A stretch of DNA of 62,708 nt from positions 1 through 62,708 of the forward strand of contig JBDRHL010000034.1 of the NCBI GenBank assembly GCA_043816955.1, written 5' to 3'. The position numbers and the translations under genes were made by a program. Position 1 is the first letter of the stretch, and each line of letters starts with the position of its first letter. The notes under the pieces are model-generated. The model saw only the letters and a list, made by a program, of their open reading frames with translations, was not told the DNA's origin and ran no database searches. This DNA comes from JBDRHL01 sp043816955 (GTDB lineage: Bacteria; Planctomycetota; Phycisphaerae; Sedimentisphaerales; CAYZTY01). Positions 24,499-32,218 of the stretch are shown here, piece after piece.

Positions 24499-26706
24499 TT
24501 AGGTTTTACAAGGCAGCAGAATAGTTACAGTAGTTCCATATCCTGGACGGCTGATTATGTTGAGCCTGCCGCCGTTGGCCTCTATGAGCTTCTTAGCCAG
24601 CGTCAGCCCCATGCCCCGCTGACGTCCGGCCTGTTTGGCGGAAAAGAAAGGAAGCGTCGCTTTTTGAAGCACACTTTGGTCCATCCCGCAGCCGGAGTCG
24701 ATAATGCAGATATTTACAGTTTCAGCAGTATCCTGAACCGAACCTGATATCCTTATAGGGCCGTTACGGTCAGGATAGGACTCCAGGGCATTAGAGAGTA
24801 TATTTGATATTGCAGAGACCATCTGGTTCTCGTCGATAAAGACATTGCCAAGCGTTTCCATGCCCTGCATTTGAATTTCGAGCTGGCTGAGATTATGCTT
24901 TTGATAGGTTGCTTTGATTGTCTGGTTGAGTAAACTGGCAACGCTTATGCTTGTCCTGTGCGCAGTAACGGGCTGGGCAAAAGCGAGCAGGTCCTTGATT
25001 ATCTCAGAGATTTGTGATGCTCTGTCAATAATCTGTTTTAGTATCTCGGCTTTCTGCGTATCGGTTTGGGTTTGTGCGAGCATCTGAGCACGGCCTGATA
25101 TAACAGCAAGAGGATTGTTGAGTTCGTGAGCGGCACCAGCGGCGATTTCGGCAAGTAACGCCGTTACTTCTGCCGAGACTTGCTGCTCATTACCGCTGAC
25201 AGGTTGAGTAAGAAGCTGGCCGAATTTCTCGGCGATATATCCCTGCCTTGCGGATTCCACTGCGGCTGCGATTATTGCCGAGGCAACATTGGCGGCAGAT
25301 GCAAATTTGGCAATATGGCGCGCTATATCGACCGAATAATGAAATTCAAAAGCGATTAGTCCCACGGCACCCGCTTCTGTCAGCAGCGGGGCGATTTTTG
25401 TTTTCTCGGCGTCAAAATCCGCATGTGTCTGATCAAGCAGTTTTTGGACCGGCGGGGGGGTATCAAAAATATTGAACTGGTTGTGTAATTCAGGTGGTAT
25501 GACCAGATCAAGGTCCGGCATATCGGCTGGAACCGAACTGTGTAGCCCGTCAGATTCAGGAGTAACGATTTCGAGGAGCTTATTTTGAGGGCAGTTAAAC
25601 AAAACAACAGCAACCCGGCCGGTTTGAAAGAGTTTCTTCCAATGTGAAGCGATGCAGGCTGCAAGGTCCGCAGGCAGTCTTTCGATGCCGGCATCGGCAA
25701 CTATCGCATTTGTAAACTCATCATAAGCTGAATGTGCCGCCAGCCGGATGTTTTCTTCGGTCAGTTTCTTGTTATCGGCTGCCAATTCAACAGCCATATC
25801 GTGAATTGCAGTACGGCAGGCTTGACTGGCGTTGCTTTCGTCGAGCCTGAGTAATTGGCGGCGCCGGCTCAGCTCGTCAGCGGAATTTTTTCTGATCTGT
25901 TCAATCCGATCAGGGCTTATTGAAAGTGCATCAGCAATGTGTGCGATATCGGCAGGCGGGATGATAGCGGCCTCAGAAATTATACATTCAGCCAGTTGCA
26001 CAACCTGGATAAGTCTAACATCGATAAGGACTTTTGAAACAGCGGCCGGATCTGTGTGGTGCAGCCAGATTGCGGTTATGATTTCGTCGGGCAGCTTCCA
26101 TTTTCGGGCGAGATGTTTACCAATGAGGGTATGGTCGGTGCCAAGGTATTTCTGTTCGAGAAGGATTGAGCTGGTATTTGTGATTTGTGCCTGTTCCGTG
26201 ATTTTTTTGAAGCTTTTGGGCATTTGTTCATCAAGGAAAAAACAGCCGATATCGTGCATTACTCCTGCCGTAAATGCCAGGTGCATCTGATCGCCAGGGT
26301 AGATCGATTCGGCGATCTGCTGTGCACAGCACGCAACTGCAAGAGCATGGATAGTTAAGTCCTTTCTGCTGATGTCCCCTGCAGGGGCGGAGTCAGCATC
26401 GTCAAGGATTTTTATAGACAAAGCTGCCTCTCGAAGAGCCGGGATTGAAAGCTTTATAAGAATCTGTTGAACGGAAAACTGTGCCCGGTTTATAGTCAAG
26501 CCGGACTCTCCAGCTAGTTCCAGAAGGACGACTGTCAGTGCCGGGTCTGATTCGACTATTTCTGCGACGCGCGGAATTGATATTTGGGATCCGCTTAGGG
26601 ACCTGACCAGGGCAGCAGATGTGCACGGCGATACTGAAAAGCTCCGGAATCTGCGAAGTGCTGTTTCTATCTGTCGAGCAGCTTCAAAGTTGGCGGTAAG
26701 GGTCAT
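24499..26706 (-). CDS. HDOD-sensor histidine kinase
   Basis: Encodes 735 residues. Residues ~10-270 form an HDOD domain, here retaining an HD pair (GVMHDIG, His151-Asp152), which many HDOD proteins keep without proven hydrolase activity. A GAF-like middle region (~325-490) is followed by a kinase core: dimerisation/phosphoacceptor His527 (AAGAAHELNNPLAVISGRA), N box near Asn639 (ISNILSNALES), G1 DSGCGMD (670-676) and G2 RGMGLTLAKKLI. No membrane segment is seen, so it is cytoplasmic. It lies 10 bases downstream of an HTH-REC regulator gene on the same strand, its likely cognate partner. The ligand sensed is unknown. Confidence 0.92.
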   Translation of the reverse strand: MTLTANFEAARQIETALRRFRSFSVSPCTSAALVRSLSGSQISIPRVAEIVESDPALTVVLLELAGESGLTINRAQFSVQQILIKLSIPALREAALSIKILDDADSAPAGDISRKDLTIHALAVACCAQQIAESIYPGDQMHLAFTAGVMHDIGCFFLDEQMPKSFKKITEQAQITNTSSILLEQKYLGTDHTLIGKHLARKWKLPDEIITAIWLHHTDPAAVSKVLIDVRLIQVVQLAECIISEAAIIPPADIAHIADALSISPDRIEQIRKNSADELSRRRQLLRLDESNASQACRTAIHDMAVELAADNKKLTEENIRLAAHSAYDEFTNAIVADAGIERLPADLAACIASHWKKLFQTGRVAVVLFNCPQNKLLEIVTPESDGLHSSVPADMPDLDLVIPPELHNQFNIFDTPPPVQKLLDQTHADFDAEKTKIAPLLTEAGAVGLIAFEFHYSVDIARHIAKFASAANVASAIIAAAVESARQGYIAEKFGQLLTQPVSGNEQQVSAEVTALLAEIAAGAAHELNNPLAVISGRAQMLAQTQTDTQKAEILKQIIDRASQISEIIKDLLAFAQPVTAHRTSISVASLLNQTIKATYQKHNLSQLEIQMQGMETLGNVFIDENQMVSAISNILSNALESYPDRNGPIRISGSVQDTAETVNICIIDSGCGMDQSVLQKATLPFFSAKQAGRQRGMGLTLAKKLIEANGGRLNIISRPGYGTTVTILLPCKT

Positions 26707-26716
26707 TTGATGTACC

Positions 26717-27298
26717 TCAGTTTAGCTGGAGTACACCGGCGATTTTGTCAATAAGCTGGTTTACATCAAAGGGCTTTTTAACGAAGTCGACTGCTCCGGC
26801 AGCGAGAAGGCCGTCAATTTCGCTTTGGTTTATGACGCCGCTGATAATGATGATTTTTATCTTTGCAAAGTCGGGGTTGCTTTTGATGGTCTTACAGACG
26901 ACGTTTCCATTTACATCCGGCAGCATATAATCCAGCAGGATGAGATCCGGATTGAATCGTTGCGTAAGGATGCCCGCCTCATAGCCCCCTGAAGCGTTTT
27001 CGACCTCAAATCTGCCGTCCCGAATGAGTACGTCGGTTAGCAGTTCGAGAATTTCGTCGTCATCGTCCACGATCAGCACCTTTTTTCTTTTGGACGTCAA
27101 TGCCAGATTACCAAAGGGAATATTATTTTCCCTCATAAACTTGACGAGATTATCCTGCGGAATTCTTCGGAATTTTGAGCCGGGAATGCGAAATCCCTCA
27201 AGTCTTCCTGAATCAAAGCATCGAATGATAGTTTGCTGGCTAAGATTGCATATATCTGCAACTTCGCCCGTGGTGAACAGGTTCTTTACTTTTGCCAT
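26717..27298 (-). CDS. response regulator with N-terminal excisionase-type HTH
   Basis: Encodes 193 residues. Residues ~5-60 are a MerR/excisionase-type HTH (LFTTGEVADICNLSQQTIIRC, partly quoted, then the wing RIPGSKFRRIPQDNLVKFM). Residues ~72-192 are a receiver domain with the acidic pocket at Asp78-80, phospho-acceptor Asp123 (LLDYMLPD), Ser153 and Lys174/175. The order, DNA-binding domain first and receiver second, is the reverse of OmpR or NarL regulators. It is the first gene of an operon with the HDOD kinase 10 bases downstream; phosphotransfer between them is the natural inference. Target promoters unknown. Confidence 0.93.
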   Translation of the reverse strand: MAKVKNLFTTGEVADICNLSQQTIIRCFDSGRLEGFRIPGSKFRRIPQDNLVKFMRENNIPFGNLALTSKRKKVLIVDDDDEILELLTDVLIRDGRFEVENASGGYEAGILTQRFNPDLILLDYMLPDVNGNVVCKTIKSNPDFAKIKIIIISGVINQSEIDGLLAAGAVDFVKKPFDVNQLIDKIAGVLQLN

Positions 27299-27672
27299 TC
27301 CTTTTCCCTCGATACCTATTTGGATACCTTCCGTTGTCCCAAATTACCTTGATTTGCCATCTTAACGGCTTTTTTGGGGGAATGTCAAGTATAAATTTGG
27401 CAGAAAGGGCTTTGAGGGGTGAAAATAGTGATATTATCGCCCTGGGGGGTGTTATGCTGGGAAGCAGGATCGGAAGATTTTAAGTACAATTTGACTTTTA
27501 GGTTGTTAGATTTGGCAAAGATAGGAGAACTGGGCAGGAAAAGCGATGAGAAGAAGCTTCGTGCTGGCTGGTAATGGTGTTTTTTGGTTGAAAACAGCCA
27601 TTGTTGACAGGTTCTGCGATGATTGTATACTGTAGGCTCTTCGGATGTCAGGCAAAGTTAAGGATCAGGATT
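27299..27672. other. divergent intergenic region before the rhamnose-type operon
   Basis: No gene seen. It separates the minus-strand regulator from the plus-strand kinase. Apart from the promoter at 27604-27631 I see no clear operator or terminator; runs of G near 27440-27470 are the only other notable feature. Confidence 0.5.
27604..27631 (+). promoter_or_regulatory. sigma70-type promoter for the rhamnose-type operon
   Basis: TTGACA (27604-27609), a 16-base spacer and TATACT (27626-27631). The leader to the ATG at 27673 would be about 35 bases. Confidence 0.65.
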
Positions 27673-29139
27673 ATGGCCGAATTAAGACATTATATCGCCG
27701 TGGATCTGGGCGCGGAAAGCGGCAGGGTAATGCTGGGGGCCGTCTCGCCTGAGAATATGGTGCTTACAGAAGCCTATCGTTTTTCCAATGAACCGATTAA
27801 GGTTGATAAATCGCTTCGCTGGGATTTTAACAAAATGTTTTCACAGATTAAAAAGGGCATAAGCGAAGCTGCCAGACAGTGCGATAAACCCTTATCAGGG
27901 ATTGGAGTTGACAGTTGGGGAGTGGATTTCGGTTTGATCGGCGATAACGGCCGATTGCTGGAAAACCCGTATCATTATCGTGACAGCCGAACGAATGGTA
28001 TAATGGCTAAGGCCTTTGAATTGATGCCGAAGCGGCAGATATATAATAATACCGGGCTTCAATTCATGCAGCTTAACACCATATATCAGTTGCTTTCAAT
28101 GCGTCTTGCGGATTCACAGGTATTGACAAAAGCCGCAAAACTTCTCTTTACCGCTGATCTGGTTTCATATCATTTGTGCGGTGAGCTTTTCGCGGAGTAT
28201 ACCCTTTCGAGCACATCGCAACTGATGGATATGGCCAAAGGAATCTGGTCCGAAGAGATTTTTCAGAGACTTTCCTTGCCGCTTGATATTATGCCCTCCG
28301 TTGTTCAGGCCGGCACAGTGGTCGGTACCGTAAAGGAAAACTTGGCTGATGAAATGGGTTGTGGGCTTGTTCCGGTGATTGCGGTAGCCTCGCATGATAC
28401 GGGTTGTGCAGTTGCGGCGGTTCCTGCCGGGACGCATAACTGGGCCTATATTTCCAGCGGAACATGGAGTTTGATGGGCATAGAGACGACTAAAGCGATT
28501 ATCACCGACAAGACTTTCGAATATGAGTTCACAAACGAAGGTGGTGTTTCTGGCACGATTCGCCTGCTGAAGAATATTATGGGATTATGGCTTGTTCAGG
28601 AATGCAGGCGGCAGTGGCAGCGCGACGGTGATGAGCTTTCGTATGATCAGTTGACGGCAATGGCTCAGAAATCTGAACCTTTTGCTGCTTACATTGATCC
28701 AAGCTGTGCGGATTTTCTTGCTCCCGGCGATATGCCTTCGAGAATTAATCAGTACCTGGCAAAGACCGCTCAGCGCCAAATCAATGATAAAGGGCTTATG
28801 GTTCGTGCGATACTTGAGAGCCTTGCGTTTGTATACCGGCAGGTAATGGAGCAGATTGAGGACATCAGCGGCGAGAAAATTGATGTTCTGCATATCGTCG
28901 GGGGAGGCATCAAAAACCGGCTGCTGTGTCAGTTCGCTGCAAACGCGACGGGTAAAAAGGTCCTTGCCGGGCCCGTCGAAGCAACTGCAGGCGGCAATAT
29001 AATTATTCAGGCCATGGCATGTGGCCGGATAAAGTCGCTCAGCCAGGCAAGGGAATTGGTCCGTAATTCTTTCGAGGTAACAGAATACCTGCCGGCCGAT
29101 ACGGCAAAATGGACCGAACGATACGCGGAGATAAGTTAA
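27673..29139 (+). CDS. rhaB: rhamnulokinase (FGGY family)
   Basis: Encodes 488 residues from the ATG at 27673. An upstream ATG at 27619 in frame lies within the promoter, and GGATCAGG precedes 27673. It phosphorylates L-rhamnulose (or a related ketose) at O1. Family motifs: VDLGAESGRVMLG at the N-terminus, GVDSWGVDFGLI, the sugar-kinase signature region SSGTWSLMGIE, and the ATP-binding segment HIVGGGIKNRLLCQFAAN. It starts a four-gene operon with a PHP protein, an MDR dehydrogenase and an aldolase-SDR fusion. No rhamnose isomerase lies in the window, so the exact sugar is inferred. Confidence 0.9.
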   Translation: MAELRHYIAVDLGAESGRVMLGAVSPENMVLTEAYRFSNEPIKVDKSLRWDFNKMFSQIKKGISEAARQCDKPLSGIGVDSWGVDFGLIGDNGRLLENPYHYRDSRTNGIMAKAFELMPKRQIYNNTGLQFMQLNTIYQLLSMRLADSQVLTKAAKLLFTADLVSYHLCGELFAEYTLSSTSQLMDMAKGIWSEEIFQRLSLPLDIMPSVVQAGTVVGTVKENLADEMGCGLVPVIAVASHDTGCAVAAVPAGTHNWAYISSGTWSLMGIETTKAIITDKTFEYEFTNEGGVSGTIRLLKNIMGLWLVQECRRQWQRDGDELSYDQLTAMAQKSEPFAAYIDPSCADFLAPGDMPSRINQYLAKTAQRQINDKGLMVRAILESLAFVYRQVMEQIEDISGEKIDVLHIVGGGIKNRLLCQFAANATGKKVLAGPVEATAGGNIIIQAMACGRIKSLSQARELVRNSFEVTEYLPADTAKWTERYAEIS

Positions 29140-29162
29140 TATGCCCGGTTGGAGGAGAAGTT

Positions 29163-30482
29163 TTGTTTGATGACCTTCAGGCAAGCCTGGATGACTTCGA
29201 TATTCACAATCGTATGGGCGCTTTGCAAAAGCTCGTGGCCCTTAACCCTGATACGCTGGCTGTGAAAGCCGGTCAATATGTAAACATGCACTGCCATACT
29301 TTTTTCTCCTATAATGCTTATGGTTATTCGCCGAGCCGCTTTGCCTGGCTTGCGCGCAGCAGAGGTCTTGCCGCCGCGCAAATTGTGGATTTTGATGTAC
29401 TGGACGGCCTTGACGAGTTTATCGAGGCAGGTAGGCTCCTGGAGCTTAAAGTCGCCGTTGGTATGGAAACACGGGTATTTGTTCCCGAATTTGCCGACAA
29501 AGAGATGACCTCACCGGGCGAGCCGGGCATAACTTACCACATGGGAGTCGGATTCGTTTCCTGCGATCTTAAAAAAGGGCAAAAAAGTTTTTTGAACATG
29601 CTTCGGTCAACAGCCCAGCGGCGGAATATTGAACTGGTATCAAGGGTAAATCAATATCTTCGCCCGGTTGTACTGGATTATGAGCGGGATGTTGTTCCTC
29701 TTACACCCTCGGGCAATGCTACCGAGCGTCACATATGTCTTGCATATGTGAAAAAAGCTGTGGAAGTTTTTAATAGTTCGGATGATCTGGCTCGGTTCTG
29801 GAGTGAGAAACTTTCGGTTGAATCGGATGAACTTGATCTGCCGGATGGGCCCCGACTGCAAGGCATCATTCGCACAAAGACGATGAAGCAAGGCGGGGTA
29901 GGCTATGTTCAGCCTGATACCGGCTCGTTTCCCAGGATGGCACAGACCAACGAGTTTATCCTTGCTGCAGGGGCTATACCTGCTTTGACATGGCTCAGCG
30001 GTTTCTCGCAAGGCGAAAAGGCAATAGAACGGCTTCTTGATGTTGCGATGGACAGCGGTGTTGCAGCGATTAATATAATCCCGGATCGCAATTTTACCCC
30101 CGGGATCAAGGATGAAAAGCTGGCAAATCTTTATCATATCGTTAATATTGCACAGTCTAGGAATTTGCCTGTAGTAGTCGGCACGGAGATGAACAGCCCG
30201 GGACAGAAGTTTGTGGATGATTTTGACAGCGAAGAGCTTGCACCGCTTTTGCCGGTTTTCCTGAAAGGTGCCTATATTGTTTACGGCCATTCGGTTATGC
30301 AGCGAAGGTGCGGGCTGGGCTACATCAGCCGATGGGCGCAAAGCAGGTTTTCGTGTTCTGCAGAAAAAAACAGCTTTTTTGAGGAGATTGGCGCTGTATT
30401 GGAGCCAAAGGCGGAGCATCTGCTGGATGGTTTAGATGAGACCGCCACTCCGAATCAGATTTTGAAGAAAATCCGACGTTGA
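29163..30482 (+). CDS. PHP-domain protein of unknown substrate
   Basis: Encodes about 439 residues. The start is chosen at a TTG (29163) because GGAGGAG (29151-29157) lies at ideal spacing; the longer frame from 29109 overlaps rhaB. The PHP metal motif is present (NMHCHTFFSYNAYG, two His at about 43 and 45), with a later acidic residue in VGMETRVF and a His in YIVYGHSVMQRR. PHP proteins are metal-dependent phosphoesterases or related hydrolases. Its place between rhaB and a dehydrogenase suggests a step on a phosphorylated sugar or a side product, but no such step is part of the standard rhamnose route. Function unknown. Confidence 0.75.
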   Translation: MFDDLQASLDDFDIHNRMGALQKLVALNPDTLAVKAGQYVNMHCHTFFSYNAYGYSPSRFAWLARSRGLAAAQIVDFDVLDGLDEFIEAGRLLELKVAVGMETRVFVPEFADKEMTSPGEPGITYHMGVGFVSCDLKKGQKSFLNMLRSTAQRRNIELVSRVNQYLRPVVLDYERDVVPLTPSGNATERHICLAYVKKAVEVFNSSDDLARFWSEKLSVESDELDLPDGPRLQGIIRTKTMKQGGVGYVQPDTGSFPRMAQTNEFILAAGAIPALTWLSGFSQGEKAIERLLDVAMDSGVAAINIIPDRNFTPGIKDEKLANLYHIVNIAQSRNLPVVVGTEMNSPGQKFVDDFDSEELAPLLPVFLKGAYIVYGHSVMQRRCGLGYISRWAQSRFSCSAEKNSFFEEIGAVLEPKAEHLLDGLDETATPNQILKKIRR

Positions 30483-30501
30483 TGAATTTTGGAAAACTTT
30501 T

Positions 30502-32181
30502 ATGCCTCAACACATTCCTGAAACACAGCACGCAGTCCAGTTGACCGGCCCGGATGAGCTGATGCTGAACAGAAACAAAGCCGTTACAGCACCCGGCGTG
30601 CATCAAATTCTTTGCCGGGTGCTTGCGAGCGGCCTTTGTTTTTCGGATCTTAAGCTACTCAAACAGTTTTCGAAGCATGTGCGCAAGACACCGGTGATCG
30701 CCGGCCTGGAGCCTGACGTGCTGAAAGGGATTCCCGGCTATGTGCCCGATGAGCTTGCTACTGTTCCGGGACATGAAGCCGTCGTCGAGGTTTCCGCGGT
30801 TGGCGACTGTGTCGAGGGCTTCGAACGGGGTGACCGTTATCTTGTTCAGGCTGACTGGAGGTGGATAAAAACGAAATCAGCCAACGCCGCATTTGGTTAC
30901 AACTTTGAAGGTGCGCTGCAGGAATATGTGCTGCTGGATACGCGAACGATAACTTCTCCGGATGGTGAATCGATGCTGCTTCCGGTAAGGCAGAATGACC
31001 TTTCGGCTGCTGCGATAGCTTTGGTTGAGCCGTGGGCCTGTGTTGAGCAGGCATACGCGGTTAAAGAAAGAAAAACAATTAAGACCGGCGGGCGAATGCT
31101 CATAGTTGTCGAAGTCGGGATAGATCTTCAGGTGCTAAAAAGGTTCCTTCATCGGTTTGGCAAACCGCAGGCGATTACAATTATTTCAGAAAAAACTGAA
31201 TTGAGTATCGCAGAGGTTTATGTGATACGCGTTGGAAATATCTCAGAGTTGCCTGATGAGGCTTTCGATGATGTGATATACTTTGGCAGTTCCGCAGATA
31301 CGCTTGAGTCGCTTTTTCCCAAGCTGGCCGGCAGGGGGCTTTTGAACATTATTCTGTGTGGCGGCAGAATCGGAAGGGCAGTTAAGTGTCACATAGGCAG
31401 GGTTCATTATGGCGGATTGCGCGTTATAGGAACAACCGGAGTTGACCCGTCGGAATCATTATCCTGTATCCCGTCTTCCGGCGAGATTCGCCCGGGTAAT
31501 GCCATTGATGTTATCGGGGCGGGTGGGCCGATGGGCGTTATGCATGTCATAAGAAACATTTGCCAGGGCGTTAAGGATGTTTCAATCTTTGCCGGCGATA
31601 TCGATGATGAAAGGCTGAACACTCTTTCTAAAATCGCCAAACCGTTGGCGGACAGGAACAAAATTGCATATCATACCTATAACGCGGCGAATGAATCCCC
31701 TGCTGAAAAGTTTGATTATGTGATACTCATGGCGCCGGTGCCCGCACTTGTCGCGCAGAGTGTACAGAATTGCGCACGAGGAGGAATTATAAACATATTC
31801 GCCGGAATCCCTGCCGGCGTCTCAGGCAAGATAGACCTGGACTCTTATATAGAAAAACAGTTGTATTTCATCGGAACGAGCGGCTCTACTGTCGAGGATA
31901 TGAAACGTGTGCTCCATAAGGTGGAATCAGGTTTGCTTGATACGAATTTGTCTGTTGCAGCCATAGGCGGCCTGGAAGGTGCCATCGAAGGAATCCGAGC
32001 GGTCGAAAATCGCTTGATATCAGGCAAAATACTGATATATCCTTCCTGTCACGGCCTTGCTCTTGTTGCTCTCGACAGGCTTGAAGGCGATTTAGCGCCT
32101 GTCGCGAAATGTCTTTCCAATGGAGCATGGAACAAAAAGGCAGAGGAAACTCTTTTGAGTATCTATGCTGACCGGACATAA
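30502..32181 (+). CDS. zinc-type MDR dehydrogenase with two Rossmann-like halves
   Basis: Encodes 559 residues, well above the ~350 usual for zinc alcohol dehydrogenases. Catalytic-zinc ligands are present in the GroES-like part (Cys46 in GLCFSD, His91-Glu92 in PGHEAVVEV, and Glu176 or Cys180 in EPWACVEQ), but the four-Cys structural-zinc loop is missing. The extra length comes from what looks like a duplicated nucleotide-binding region: a degenerate first unit (RMLIVVEVGIDLQVLKRFL, ~198) and a canonical second unit (DVIGAGGPMGVMHVI, Gly339-345). It is 19 bases after the PHP gene and 37 before the aldolase-SDR fusion. It probably oxidises or reduces a sugar-derived intermediate; the substrate is unknown. 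Confidence 0.8.
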   Translation: MPQHIPETQHAVQLTGPDELMLNRNKAVTAPGVHQILCRVLASGLCFSDLKLLKQFSKHVRKTPVIAGLEPDVLKGIPGYVPDELATVPGHEAVVEVSAVGDCVEGFERGDRYLVQADWRWIKTKSANAAFGYNFEGALQEYVLLDTRTITSPDGESMLLPVRQNDLSAAAIALVEPWACVEQAYAVKERKTIKTGGRMLIVVEVGIDLQVLKRFLHRFGKPQAITIISEKTELSIAEVYVIRVGNISELPDEAFDDVIYFGSSADTLESLFPKLAGRGLLNIILCGGRIGRAVKCHIGRVHYGGLRVIGTTGVDPSESLSCIPSSGEIRPGNAIDVIGAGGPMGVMHVIRNICQGVKDVSIFAGDIDDERLNTLSKIAKPLADRNKIAYHTYNAANESPAEKFDYVILMAPVPALVAQSVQNCARGGIINIFAGIPAGVSGKIDLDSYIEKQLYFIGTSGSTVEDMKRVLHKVESGLLDTNLSVAAIGGLEGAIEGIRAVENRLISGKILIYPSCHGLALVALDRLEGDLAPVAKCLSNGAWNKKAEETLLSIYADRT

Positions 32182-32218
32182 AGCTTAAAATTACGCGGTT
32201 TTTTAAGGAGTATTTGCG

